A DNA stretch of 64,000 nt. Origin: UBA5796 sp040752455. GTDB taxonomy: Bacteria; Chloroflexota; Anaerolineae; Anaerolineales; Villigracilaceae. Below are positions 48,865 through 57,619 of the stretch, in pieces. Where the stretch lies: NCBI GenBank assembly GCA_049324115.1, contig JBMOMN010000049.1, positions 144,000 through 207,999 of the forward strand. The letters run 5' to 3'. Within the stretch, counting starts at the first letter, position 1; the number at the start of each line of letters is the position of its first letter. The notes under the pieces are model-generated. The model was not told the origin of the DNA. It saw only the letters and a list, made by a program, of their open reading frames with translations, and did not search any database. Position numbers and translations under genes: made by a program.

Positions 48865-51060
48865 ATGAAACAACTCCTCCAAAACCTGCGTGATGGCAAA
48901 GCCGTCGTCGAAGAAGTGCCCGTCCCCACCCCGCGCCCCGGGCAGGCCCTCGTCAAAGTAGCCGCCTCGCTCGTCTCCGCCGGGACCGAGCGCATGGTGG
49001 TCGAATTCGCCGAAAAATCCCTGGTCGGCAAGGCCCGCTCCCGCCCCGACCTCGTCCGCCAGGTGCTCGACAAGATGCAGCGCGAGGGCGTCGTCCCCAC
49101 CCTGCAAGCCGCCATCAGCCGCCTCGACCAGCCCATGGCCCTCGGTTACTCCACCGCCGGCACCATCGTCGGCCTCGGCGCGGGCATGGACGGTTTCACC
49201 GTCGGCCAGCGCGTGGCCTGCGCCGGCGGCGGGTACGCCTCCCACGCCGAGTACAACGTCGTGCCCCGCAACCTGCTCACCCCCCTGCCCGAAAGCGTGG
49301 ACTTCGAATCCGCCGCCTTCACCACCCTGGGCGCGATTGCCCTGCACGGCTTTCGTCTCGCGGAACCACAAATCGGCGAAAACGTGGCTGTGATCGGCCT
49401 GGGGCTTTTAGGATTATTGACGGTCCAGATCGCGGCCGCGGCCGGATGCCGCGTCTACGGGATTGACACCAACCCCGAGCGGGTCGCCCTCGCCGCCAAA
49501 CTTGGAATTCCGGCCTGCCCCCGTGACCAGGCGGAATCCTCGGCCCTGGCCCACACCGTTAATCGCGGCTTCGACAGCGTGATCATCTGCGCCGACACCG
49601 CCTCCAACGACCCGGTCGAGCTGGCCGGAGTCCTGGCGCGCGACCGGGGGAAAGTCGTCGCCACCGGCGCGGTCGGGCTGACCTTCCCCCGCAAGATCTA
49701 TTACGAAAAGGAACTCTCCTTCGTCAACTCGCGTTCCTACGGCCCCGGGCGCTACGACGCCGCCTACGAAGAAAACGGGCAGGACTACCCCCTCGGCTAC
49801 GTCCGCTGGACGGAGGGCCGCAACTTCGAGGCCGTGGTCGAGTTGTTGGCGAGTGGCAAGTTGAAAGTGGAAAGTCTCATTACCCATCGCTTCCCGATTG
49901 AGCGGGCAGCGAAAGCCTACGAAGTCATCACGGGGAAGAAGGCCGAACCATTCCTGGGAGTTCTTCTAACCTATCCCCAGGAAACAACAACTCCCCCATC
50001 CCGTATCACCTTCAACGAAACAGGTAACACGCAACACGTAACAATCAACGCACAACATTTCATCCCGAATCGGAGTAGAGTAGACGCAACCGTCAAACTC
50101 GGCGTCCTCGGCGCGGGCCTCTACGCCAACGCCACGCTCCTGCCCGCCATCCAGAAGATCCCCGGCATCGAATTGGTTGGCATTGCCTCCGCCGGCGGAC
50201 TCCACGCCCAGCACTCGGCCAAAAAGTTCGGTTTCGCCTACGCCTGCTCCGACGATGACGAGATCCTCGACGACCCGCGCATCAACACCGTCGCCATCCT
50301 CACCCGCCATGACACGCACGCGGAACTGGTCGTGCGCGCCCTGCAGGCCGGGAAGCATGTGTTCGTCGAGAAACCTCTCGCGCTGAATAGCGATCAGCTT
50401 TCAGCCATCAGCGAACAATTACTGATCACCAATAACCAGTTACTTCTCACCGGTTTCAACCGCCGCTTTGCCCCCCTCGCCAAACACCTTCAGGCTTTCC
50501 TTTCTACGAAACACGAACCACGTTACATCCACTATCGCGTCAATGCGGGTTACATCCCGCCCAGCCACTGGGTGCATGATCCGCTCCAGGGCGGCGGGCG
50601 GATCATCGGCGAGGGCTGCCATTTCGTGGATTTCATCACATTCCTGGTCGGGCAGGCCCCGGCCAGCGTCAGCGCGGCTGCCTTGCCAGACGGCGGTAAA
50701 TATCGCGGCGACAACGTCACGATGACCTTCACCTTCCCCGACGGCTCGATCGGCGTGGTGGATTATCTCGCCAACGGCGACAAATCCTGCCCCAAGGAGC
50801 GGGTCGAAGTCTTCTGCGGCGGGGTGATCGCCGTGCTGGACGACTTCCGCTCGCTGGAAGTGACCGAAAACGGACGCCGCAAGACGGTCAAATCCGCCCA
50901 GGACAAGGGTTGGCGGGACGAGTGGATCGCCTTCGCCGACGCCATCCATAACGGAGGCCGGCCGCCGGTCCCGTATGAGCAGTTGGTCGGGGTGACGAAG
51001 GCCACGTTCGCGGCCGTGGAATCCATCCAGTCAAACGGCGAACAAAAATCAATCGGGTAA
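48865..51060 (+). CDS. Bi-domain oxidoreductase: zinc-type dehydrogenase + Gfo/Idh/MocA
   Basis: A 731-residue two-enzyme fusion. Residues 1-370 are a medium-chain dehydrogenase/reductase with the NAD(P) motif GLGLLGLLTVQIAAAAG and a C-terminal VESLITHRFPIERAAKAYE. A linker of about 35 residues (375-410) of odd composition follows. Residues about 410-731 are a Gfo/Idh/MocA oxidoreductase with GVLGAGLYANATLLPAI, EKPLALN and GEGCHFVDFITFL. This architecture is often encoded with heparinase-like lyases and GT4 enzymes in surface polysaccharide clusters, as it is here 5 kb downstream. Its sugar substrate is unknown. Confidence 0.9.
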   Translation: MKQLLQNLRDGKAVVEEVPVPTPRPGQALVKVAASLVSAGTERMVVEFAEKSLVGKARSRPDLVRQVLDKMQREGVVPTLQAAISRLDQPMALGYSTAGTIVGLGAGMDGFTVGQRVACAGGGYASHAEYNVVPRNLLTPLPESVDFESAAFTTLGAIALHGFRLAEPQIGENVAVIGLGLLGLLTVQIAAAAGCRVYGIDTNPERVALAAKLGIPACPRDQAESSALAHTVNRGFDSVIICADTASNDPVELAGVLARDRGKVVATGAVGLTFPRKIYYEKELSFVNSRSYGPGRYDAAYEENGQDYPLGYVRWTEGRNFEAVVELLASGKLKVESLITHRFPIERAAKAYEVITGKKAEPFLGVLLTYPQETTTPPSRITFNETGNTQHVTINAQHFIPNRSRVDATVKLGVLGAGLYANATLLPAIQKIPGIELVGIASAGGLHAQHSAKKFGFAYACSDDDEILDDPRINTVAILTRHDTHAELVVRALQAGKHVFVEKPLALNSDQLSAISEQLLITNNQLLLTGFNRRFAPLAKHLQAFLSTKHEPRYIHYRVNAGYIPPSHWVHDPLQGGGRIIGEGCHFVDFITFLVGQAPASVSAAALPDGGKYRGDNVTMTFTFPDGSIGVVDYLANGDKSCPKERVEVFCGGVIAVLDDFRSLEVTENGRRKTVKSAQDKGWRDEWIAFADAIHNGGRPPVPYEQLVGVTKATFAAVESIQSNGEQKSIG

Positions 51061-51108
51061 AGATCGGTAGACGATTGTGATTCACCCAAAAAACAGGTAA
51101 GATAAATC

Positions 51109-51429
51109 ATGCCCGTAAAAATCCAGCGCCTGATGCAGGAACTCAAAAATGGTTTGGCCGAATTGTATGGTATTCGCCTGAAGTCGGTCATCCTGTTCGG
51201 GTCCTATGCCCGCGGGGATTTCGACGAGAGTTCAGATCTCGATATTATGATTGTTTTGGGTGATTACCGGAGTTATTGGGAAGAACTGGTGCGGACAAGT
51301 CACCTGGTCAGCGATTTGTCGCTGAAATTTGGCATTACCATCAGCCGCATTATCATGACCGAGGAGCAATGGCGCAGCGCGGATATGCCGATACTGCGCA
51401 ACGTTCGCGCCGAGGGAATCGCGGCATGA
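51109..51429 (+). CDS. MNT-type nucleotidyltransferase, HEPN partner
   Basis: A 106-residue minimal nucleotidyltransferase with the full motif GSYARGDFDESSDLDIMI (GSx10DxD, about residues 30-45). In MNT/HEPN modules the nucleotidyltransferase serves as the antitoxin and can modify the HEPN toxin. It overlaps the HEPN gene by 4 bases. Base composition is less GC-rich than the flanking sugar genes. Confidence 0.88.
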   Translation: MPVKIQRLMQELKNGLAELYGIRLKSVILFGSYARGDFDESSDLDIMIVLGDYRSYWEELVRTSHLVSDLSLKFGITISRIIMTEEQWRSADMPILRNVRAEGIAA

Positions 51430-51818
51430 AAGACTCTACCCAGCAATTGTTGGCGCGTGCGATGGATACCATTGAGGCCTCCGAAATATTGCTCGCAAAC
51501 GGGAAAGTAGAGATTGCGGCTGGACGCGCTTATTACGCCATGTTTTATGTCGCCGAGGCTCTACTCAACGAGAAAGGTTTCCAATTTGGCAAGCACGGGA
51601 ATGTGTTGGCGTCTTACGGTCAACATTTTGCCAAGACAAAGGCGCTCGATCCAAAATATCACCGCTGGCTGATCAATGCCTTCGACCAGAGGCAAATCGG
51701 GGATTATGGCCTCGACCCAGACATCAAAAGCGAAGTCGTGGTAGAGATGCTTCGGCAAGCGCAGGAATTTCTCGAAACAGCAACAAAATATCTCGAAAAG
51801 AACCGGTCAGAGGATTGA
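51426..51818 (+). CDS. HEPN-domain protein, putative toxin
   Basis: A 130-residue all-alpha HEPN protein; GRAYYAMFYVAEALLNEKGF is the family core. The canonical Rx4-6H ribonuclease motif was not clearly visible, which occurs in the subfamily paired with MNT proteins. The ATG at 51426 overlaps the MNT stop; the longer frame upstream duplicates MNT sequence in another frame. With MNT it forms a toxin-antitoxin pair that may also serve phage defence. Confidence 0.85.
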   Translation: MKDSTQQLLARAMDTIEASEILLANGKVEIAAGRAYYAMFYVAEALLNEKGFQFGKHGNVLASYGQHFAKTKALDPKYHRWLINAFDQRQIGDYGLDPDIKSEVVVEMLRQAQEFLETATKYLEKNRSED

Positions 51819-51837
51819 TAATAACGCCGAATGAACG

Positions 51838-52797
51838 ATGAAAAAAGATGACATCCCACCCTGGAAGAGGCCGGAGCCGCCGATAAAAAGGATCTTCGGC
51901 GCATTCTGGCGATTGCTGACTCAGTTCATCCTGGGGCAGATATTGTTTTTAATGTTTGGGGCTATCTATTTATATGACCCTGAGACTTGGGGACACAATG
52001 AAAGCTATGTGGCGCTTCTGGAAATTACGAAGTTGGTCATGTACACTATTTCGGTTTTTTTGGTGGTGAAATTCTTTGACAATCAGGAGCCTGTTAGCCT
52101 GGGACTAAAAAATAGATTGGCAAGCCTTCAAAGATTTTTTCTGATTCTGCTGGATTTTGTGGTTCTTTCGTTTTCATTGGGAAAACCCTAAAACACGAAG
52201 GAGCACAAAGTCTACAAAGGAGGAACCCATCAAATCAAGGCGTTTTCCCTTTGAGCGCCTTCGTGTCCCTTTGTGTTTAGGTTCTTTCCCGCTAATTGCG
52301 CAAGAGCCGGGTGTGTGCAAATCGAAAACCACAAATCCCGTTAGAAGCAGGATTTTTTGACCGGTATTGCGATTACATTTATCGTGATTGGGACCACTTT
52401 TATAGTTTTTCTTGGGCTTGGTTGGATCCAAATAGATGGATTTGCCCGGGATATACTCTCGCTTTCGACGGTGCTTTTGAATGTGGCGGGAATGTTCTTT
52501 GTGTTTGCGATGGTCGGTTGGAGCGAGGAGCTGCTTTCTCGCGGGTTTCATTTTCGGGTCATCGAACGCGGCTTGAACCGGTTTTGGGGAGTTTTTCTTT
52601 CATCGGCGATGTTTTCATATTTACACCGAAACAATCCAGATATTACCTGGGGTGATTTGATAATCATATTTTTCTTCGGTTTGATCATGGTGTACGCTTA
52701 TCAAAAAACAGACAACCTATGGCTTCCCATTGGTCTACATGCGGGCTGGGATTTTTTCGTCGTAACTATTTTTGGGGAGTTCCGGTCGGAGGCTTGA
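51838..52797 (+). pseudogene. CPBP-family intramembrane protease gene, interrupted by a MITE-like insertion
   Basis: The first part (51838 to about 52132) encodes a membrane segment start (PPWKRPEPPIKRIFGAFWRL). The second part (from about 52351) carries the CPBP/Abi signatures: EELLSRGFHF (EExxxR), SYLHRN and GLHAGWDFF. Between them lies a 218-base repeat unit that ends the first frame at 52191. Exact removal leaves the halves one base out of register, so another indel, perhaps in the T-run, has occurred. After 52775 the family pattern (FGVPVGGL) continues in another frame to about 52973, suggesting a second frameshift. The gene is probably dead. It follows the HEPN/MNT pair by 19 bases. Confidence 0.8.
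52133..52358. mobile_element. MITE-like element, copy 2, inserted in the CPBP gene
   Basis: The core at 52141-52350 (CTGATTCTGC to TTAGAAGCAG) matches copy 1 at 25555-25764 at all but about one position on reading both. It is flanked by GATTTTTT on both sides (52133-52140 and 52351-52358). The flanks differ from those of copy 1 but match each other, as expected for target-site duplications. High identity means recent movement. Confidence 0.85.
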
Positions 52798-53020
52798 GAT
52801 TATTCCACGTTATGGAGCTTACAATTTCATCCGGCCTGACCATTGTCCCCTTACTCTTAATTCAGATAATTGAGCTGGTTGCCTGTGCAATCTTTGTTCG
52901 TGTTTACGCGGCCAGAATTCGCAATAGAAATATAAAGCCTTTCAAATTGCCAAATGTCGTTGTTTCGAAGTAGGAGAAATATCTCGCCCAAACCTGTCCC
53001 GAGGCTTCTTGGAAAAGGTG

Positions 53021-53026
53021 TATAAT
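53021..53026 (+). promoter_or_regulatory. -10 element candidate of the RHH/PIN module
   Basis: TATAAT at 53021-53026 lies 36 bases before the antitoxin ATG at 53062, in an AT-rich stretch. No clear -35 hexamer is seen. Confidence 0.4.
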
Positions 53027-53061
53027 TTTGGTGCAAACTTTTAGTGCAAAGGAAGCGCACC

Positions 53062-53346
53062 ATGCCTGCCGTAAAAGAGCGAATGAATCTGTATATCACC
53101 AAATCCGTCATGGACGAGTTGCGCCGCACCATCCCGGCCCGCGAGCGCACCCGTTTCGTGGAGGAGGTCCTGGCCCGCGAGCTGCGCCGCCGCAAACTGC
53201 GGGAAGCCATCGAGAAGTCGTATGGCGCCTGGAAGGATGAAGACCATCCCGACATGCTGACCCCCGAAGACATGGACCGGTGGATCGAAGAACAGCGGAA
53301 ACTCGGCACTCGTGACTTATCTGAGGAATGGGGGCGGGGTGAGTGA
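53062..53346 (+). CDS. Ribbon-helix-helix-like antitoxin
   Basis: A 94-residue protein. The N-terminus (VKERMNLYITKSVMDELRRTIPARERTRFVEEVLARELRRRK) fits a ribbon-helix-helix DNA-binding fold. The C-terminal acidic/aromatic part (WKDEDHPDMLTPEDMDRWIEEQR) would wrap the toxin. AAGGAAG precedes the ATG; an upstream GTG at 53044 is less likely. It overlaps the PIN gene by 8 bases. Confidence 0.85.
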   Translation: MPAVKERMNLYITKSVMDELRRTIPARERTRFVEEVLARELRRRKLREAIEKSYGAWKDEDHPDMLTPEDMDRWIEEQRKLGTRDLSEEWGRGE

Positions 53347-53749
53347 CCACATCCTCGATTCGAATATTTTGATCCGCTACCTGCGCAAGGTGAGCGGCTA
53401 CAAGGATTTGCTGGGAGAAATCGAACGCAAAGGCTGGACGTATATTTCGGCAATGACCCGCCTGGAAATCCTGCGCGGGATGCTGGAACGCGAACGCCAG
53501 GACACCTCTGCCCTGTTGAATTCCCTCGAAACCGTTCCGATCACCAGCGAGATCGCAGACCTGGCAGGGGAAATGATCCGCTCATGGCGCGGACGCGGGG
53601 TGATCTTGAGCGACGCGGATGCTGTCATCGCCGCGACCGCCATCCACCACGGCCTGACGCTGGTCACGACCAACCCCAGGCATTTCCCCATGCCCGAACT
53701 GGACCTTCAAATCGCGGATGACATGGGCAATCTTGCGCCGCGGCAATAG
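53339..53749 (+). CDS. vapC: PIN-domain ribonuclease, VapC-type toxin
   Basis: A 136-residue PIN protein with the acidic residues in HILDSNILIRYLR, MTRLEILRGML and LSDADAVIAATAI, then LVTTNPRHFPM at the end of the core. The GTG start at 53339 overlaps the antitoxin stop by 8 bases; the longer frame from 53312 adds residues outside the fold. It is expected to be an active RNase held by the RHH antitoxin. Confidence 0.88.
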   Translation: MSDHILDSNILIRYLRKVSGYKDLLGEIERKGWTYISAMTRLEILRGMLERERQDTSALLNSLETVPITSEIADLAGEMIRSWRGRGVILSDADAVIAATAIHHGLTLVTTNPRHFPMPELDLQIADDMGNLAPRQ

Positions 53750-53835
53750 CTCATCAAAACTGTATAAAAATTCCTTCCGTCTAATCCCTGGGAGGTATAA
53801 TCAGCAAATTTAATTTCCACTTGTTGGAGGAAACT

Positions 53836-55029
53836 ATGTCTCATATCGTTGACCAGGTTTCATTGGGCGCCATCGTCCAGGTGCGCGACCGGCTGCTGGA
53901 CCAGCAGGCGCAGGGCCGCAAAGTGCTGCGCCTGGAATCGGGCGACCCGTCGTTCGACATCCCCGTCCACGCCCGCGAGGCCATGGAAAAGGCTCTGCGC
54001 GACGGCCTGACCCATTACACCGCCTCGACCGGCATCCCCCCGCTGCGCCAGGCCATCTATCGCAAGGTCACGACCGAAAACGGGTTACAGATCCCGGGTC
54101 CCGATAACGTGATCGTCACCAACGGCGGCATGAACGGGCTGTACATCATCTTCCGCGCCCTGCTCGATCCCGGCGACGAAGTCATCCTGCCCGACCCGAT
54201 GTGGACCGAGATCGCCGAGAACATCAAACTGGCGGGCGGCGTGCCGGTCCCGGTGCGGCTTTGCCCCGAGGAAGGCTACCAGTACCGCCCGGCGGACATC
54301 GAAGCTGCGGTCACGCCCCGCACGAGGGCCATCTTCGTCAACACCCCACACAACCCGACCGGCATGGTGCTGCGCCGTCCCGCGCTGGAGGCGATTGCGG
54401 CCATCGCCGAGAAACACGACCTGCTGCTGATCAGCGACGAGGCCTACGAGCACGTCATCTTCGACGGGGAGCAGCACGTCAGCCTGGGGTCGCTGCCTGC
54501 CGGCCAGGGACGCACCATCACGGTCCACTCGCTCTCGAAGACCTACGCCATGAGCGGCCTGCGCCTGGGTTACGTCATCGCCACCGACGAGTTGATCCTG
54601 GAGCGCCTGAAAAAACTGGTGCGCTGCACCATCAACGGCGTCAACTCGGTGGCCCAGCACGGCGCGGCAGCCGCCATCAACGGCCCGCAGGATGCCACCC
54701 TGGCCATGGCCGCCGAGTACCAGTCCCGCCGGGATATGCTCTTCGCCGCCCTGGAAGAATCGCCCTACCTTGTGCCGTTCAAGCCGTCGGGGGCGTTCTA
54801 CCTGTGGGCGCGCATCACCCCCGACTGGCCGGGCTACCAGGGCAAGGCCGACGACTGGTCCATGACCAACTACCTGATAGATGCGGCCGGCATCGGCTCG
54901 TCGCCCGGATCGGCTTTCGGCCCGGCGGGCGAAGGCCACATCCGCTTCGCCTTCTCGTGCTCCACCGACCAGGTGCGCGAGGCCGCCGGGCTGCTGCCCT
55001 CGGTGCTGCTGCGGGCGGCCAAAGGCTAG
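53836..55029 (+). CDS. Class I/II pyridoxal phosphate aminotransferase
   Basis: A 397-residue fold-type I aminotransferase. Landmarks are ESGDPSFDIP, THYTASTGIPPLR, VTNGGMNGLYI, NTPHNPTGMV (substrate-binding Asn), ISDEAYEHVIFDG and the PLP Lys in VHSLSKTYAMSGLRLGY. Aspartate or a related amino donor is likely; exact specificity cannot be told. GGAGGAAA lies before the ATG at 53836, which is preferred to a codon 15 bases earlier. A TATAAT (53796-53801) lies upstream. The next gene starts 2 bases after the stop. Confidence 0.92.
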   Translation: MSHIVDQVSLGAIVQVRDRLLDQQAQGRKVLRLESGDPSFDIPVHAREAMEKALRDGLTHYTASTGIPPLRQAIYRKVTTENGLQIPGPDNVIVTNGGMNGLYIIFRALLDPGDEVILPDPMWTEIAENIKLAGGVPVPVRLCPEEGYQYRPADIEAAVTPRTRAIFVNTPHNPTGMVLRRPALEAIAAIAEKHDLLLISDEAYEHVIFDGEQHVSLGSLPAGQGRTITVHSLSKTYAMSGLRLGYVIATDELILERLKKLVRCTINGVNSVAQHGAAAAINGPQDATLAMAAEYQSRRDMLFAALEESPYLVPFKPSGAFYLWARITPDWPGYQGKADDWSMTNYLIDAAGIGSSPGSAFGPAGEGHIRFAFSCSTDQVREAAGLLPSVLLRAAKG

Positions 55030-55031
55030 GC

Positions 55032-55478
55032 GTGGATTACATCCAGCGCCTGCGCCAGCACGTCGGTCACGCGCCGATCCTGATGGTCGGCGCGGCGGTG
55101 CTGATCGTGGACGGGCGCGACCGCCTGCTCCTGCTGAAACGGTCCGATAGCGGATGCTGGGGACCGCCGGGCGGGGCCGTGGAACCGGGAGAAGTCGTCG
55201 AAACGGCGGCCCGGCGCGAGGTCCGGGAAGAAACGGGGCTGGACCTGGGCCGGCTGGCGCTGTTCGGAGTTTACTCCGGTCCCGAACTTTTCTACCGTTA
55301 TCCCAACGGCGACGAAGTTTACAACGTCACCATCATCTACCTGGCCCGCGAGTTCACCGGCGAAGTGACCCTCGACGGGGAACACACCCGATGGCGTTGG
55401 TTCACCCGCACCGACATCCCGGCAGACATCAGCCCGCCGATCATCCCGGTGATCGAAGAATTCAAGGCACGGGCATAA
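55032..55478 (+). CDS. Nudix hydrolase
   Basis: A 148-residue Nudix protein with a complete box in GGAVEPGEVVETAARREVREETG (about residues 45-67) and the preceding SGCWGPPGG. The substrate is unknown. A GTG start at 55032 two bases after the aminotransferase stop is consistent with coupling; the longer frame upstream runs out of frame through the aminotransferase gene. Confidence 0.88.
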   Translation: MDYIQRLRQHVGHAPILMVGAAVLIVDGRDRLLLLKRSDSGCWGPPGGAVEPGEVVETAARREVREETGLDLGRLALFGVYSGPELFYRYPNGDEVYNVTIIYLAREFTGEVTLDGEHTRWRWFTRTDIPADISPPIIPVIEEFKARA

Positions 55479-55505
55479 ACTCTAACGCGGATAACGCGAA
55501 TGAAC

Positions 55506-55556
55506 GAATGCCGCAAATGGGTTAGAATTCGAACAATTCGCCCATTTGCGGCATTC
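55506..55556. repeat. Perfect 16-bp inverted repeat, AACGCGAAT family
   Basis: GAATGCCGCAAATGGG (55506-55521) and CCCATTTGCGGCATTC (55541-55556) are exact inverse copies in the spacer before the heparinase-like gene. Outer AACGCG/CGCGTT bases extend the relation. The same AACGC...CGCGAAT wording bounds the nested repeats at 25773-26067. Confidence 0.7.
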
Positions 55557-55567
55557 GCGTTGAAAAG

Positions 55568-57619
55568 ATGAGATTCATCCCTCGCTTCTCCATGGCCCTC
55601 AAAGCCCTGCGCCAACTGGGACTGACCCAGGTGGGGCTGTTTGGGTTGTATAAATTGGGCTTGAAAACCGGGCATTACAAAAGGGTGGAGAGCAGTCGCC
55701 CAAACACAAATTCTCCAATCTCTAGTTCTCTGTTCTCTTTCCCAACACGCGACCAACTCCTCGAAGTGCTCGGCAGAGACGGCCAGCGCACCCTGCTCGC
55801 CGAAGCGGACGAGATCGTGGGCGGCAAATTCCGCATGTTCGGCGGCGAGCCGGTGGATTTGAAACTCGATTTCGACCAGCCTCTCCACCACTGGAGCGAC
55901 TACGAAACCGGCAAAGCCTCGATTACCGATTACCAATTACCAATTACCGATATCAAAATGATATGGGAACCCGCCCGCTTCGGCTGGGCTTTCACCCTGG
56001 GACGCGCCTGGCGCGTCAGCGGCGACGACCGTTACGCCGAAGCCTTCTGGCATTATTTTGAAATTTTCGATGAAGGAAACCCGCCCTACCGCGGCCCCAA
56101 CTGGACCTCGGGCCAGGAAGCCGCCATCCGCCTGATGGCCTTGGTCTGGGCGAACCAGCTCTTTGCAAATGCTCCTGCCTCTACGTCCGAGCGCAAATCA
56201 TCCATCGCTCGCACCATCATGCACCACGCAACGCGTATCACTCCCACCCTCCTCTACGCCCGCTCGCAGAACAACAACCACCTGCTGACCGAGGCCGCCG
56301 GGCTGTTCACCGCCTCGCTGGTCCTGCCGGAACATCCGCAAGCGGGAAGATGGCGAAGGCTCGGCCAAAAGTGGCTGGCCTGGTGCTTCGAGAACCAGAT
56401 TGACGAGACCGGCGAATACGTCCAGCACAGCACCAATTACCAGCGGCTGATGCTCCAAACCGCTCTTTATGTTTGGGCTTTTCAAGAGAAAACCGCCAAG
56501 ACACGAAGGTCGCAAAGTGAAAATGAAAAAACTTCGCGCACTTCGCGTCTTCGCGGTGAGATTTTCACCCCAAAGTCCCTCGAAAACTTGTCCAACGCAG
56601 CCCGCTGGCTGGCGGGCCTGACCGATCCGGTTTCGGGACAGGCCGCCAACCTGGGAGCCAACGACGGCGCGTACATTTTCCCGCTGGCTGGCTGTCCGTT
56701 CGGCGATTTCCGCCCGGTCGTCCAGGCGGCGGGACGGGCCTTCGTCCGGCGCGATCTGGTCCCGCCCGGCGCGTGGGACGAGATGAGCCTGTGGTTCGGG
56801 CTGCCCGCCTGCGAGCCGCTCCCGGCTTCGGACCCGTACCGCGCCCTCGTCGAGCCGCGCCTGCCCCTCCTCCGGCAAGGAGACGCCTGGGGCTACCTGC
56901 GCGCCGCCCGGATCCATTCCCGCCCGTCCCATGCCGATTCGCTGCATCTCGATTTGTGGTGGCGCGGCCTGAACCTCGCCCGCGATGCCGGGACTTATCT
57001 CTACAACGCCGACTTTCCCTGGGACAACCGCCTGGCGTCCACCCTGGTCCACAACACCGTCAGCGTGGACGGCCGCGAACAGATGACCCGCGCCGGGCGC
57101 TTCCTGTACCTCGACTGGCAGCCCGCCAACGCCGACTGGGGCGCGGGCGCTGACCTCAACCGCGGCGAAATGGAGTTGACTGCCGGGCACAGCGCTTATG
57201 GTTTCGGTCACCACCGCAGCATTATCGCGGCCGAATCAAAATGGGAAATTCTTGACCATCTTTTCTCCCCAAAAAACGACGATTTGCAGTCCCATACCTT
57301 CCGCCTGCACTGGCTCTTGCCGGATTGGGAATGGGAATTGGAGAATAGAGAACAGGGAGTAGGGATCAGTCTAAAGTCGCCTTACGGCTGGATAAAACTA
57401 AACATCCAAACCACGCAACAATTCTCTAATCTCTATGCTCTGCTCTCTTTAGTTCGCGCCGGCGATTACATTTACGGCTCCGGCAACCCTGACCCCATCC
57501 GCGGCTGGTATTCGCCGACTTACGGGATCAAACTCCCGGCGCTTTCGCTGGCCGTCGAAGTCCAATCGCCCCTGCCCGTCAACTTCACCACCGAATTCAT
57601 TTTTCCCGCCAATGACTGA
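55568..57619 (+). CDS. Heparinase II/III-like polysaccharide lyase with repeat-derived inserts
   Basis: A 683-residue protein. The N-terminal alpha-toroid (about residues 95-300) holds YARSQNNNHLLTEAAGLF, with the Asn/His expected at the active site, and the C-terminal beta-sandwich includes SLHLDLWWRGLNLARDAGTYLYN and VDGREQMTRAGRF, as in heparinase II/III family proteins. It would cleave or edit an acidic polysaccharide. Three stretches interrupt family-like sequence and have different base composition: about residues 45-58, SITDYQLPITDIKM, and a 25-residue segment TAKTRRSQSENEKTSRTSRL that coincides with a palindrome (56491-56567). The C-terminus overlaps the next gene by 8 bases. Confidence 0.85.
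   Translation: MRFIPRFSMALKALRQLGLTQVGLFGLYKLGLKTGHYKRVESSRPNTNSPISSSLFSFPTRDQLLEVLGRDGQRTLLAEADEIVGGKFRMFGGEPVDLKLDFDQPLHHWSDYETGKASITDYQLPITDIKMIWEPARFGWAFTLGRAWRVSGDDRYAEAFWHYFEIFDEGNPPYRGPNWTSGQEAAIRLMALVWANQLFANAPASTSERKSSIARTIMHHATRITPTLLYARSQNNNHLLTEAAGLFTASLVLPEHPQAGRWRRLGQKWLAWCFENQIDETGEYVQHSTNYQRLMLQTALYVWAFQEKTAKTRRSQSENEKTSRTSRLRGEIFTPKSLENLSNAARWLAGLTDPVSGQAANLGANDGAYIFPLAGCPFGDFRPVVQAAGRAFVRRDLVPPGAWDEMSLWFGLPACEPLPASDPYRALVEPRLPLLRQGDAWGYLRAARIHSRPSHADSLHLDLWWRGLNLARDAGTYLYNADFPWDNRLASTLVHNTVSVDGREQMTRAGRFLYLDWQPANADWGAGADLNRGEMELTAGHSAYGFGHHRSIIAAESKWEILDHLFSPKNDDLQSHTFRLHWLLPDWEWELENREQGVGISLKSPYGWIKLNIQTTQQFSNLYALLSLVRAGDYIYGSGNPDPIRGWYSPTYGIKLPALSLAVEVQSPLPVNFTTEFIFPAND
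56491..56567. repeat. ACCGC(C/G)AAGAC palindrome inside the heparinase-like gene
   Basis: AACCGCCAAGACACGAAG at 56491-56508 is answered by CTTCGCGTCTTCGCGGT (56541-56557). The arms match with a few differences. The family is the intergenic ACCGCGAAGACGCGAAG hairpin (27631-27680 and near 28901). It is in frame and translated. Confidence 0.72.

Noticed and set aside
50386..50450. Repeat-derived insertion in the Gfo/Idh/MocA domain after EKPLALN
   Set aside because: Although the DNA wording (CAGCTTTCAGCCATCAGCG) looks repeat-like, the segment length between EKPLALN and GFNRRFAP equals that of normal family members, so no insertion can be claimed.
52719..52973. Separate small membrane protein gene after the CPBP remnant
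   Set aside because: The frame begins inside the CPBP gene, and its FGVPVGGL segment fits the family continuation after a frameshift. It is more likely the displaced C-terminus than a gene of its own.
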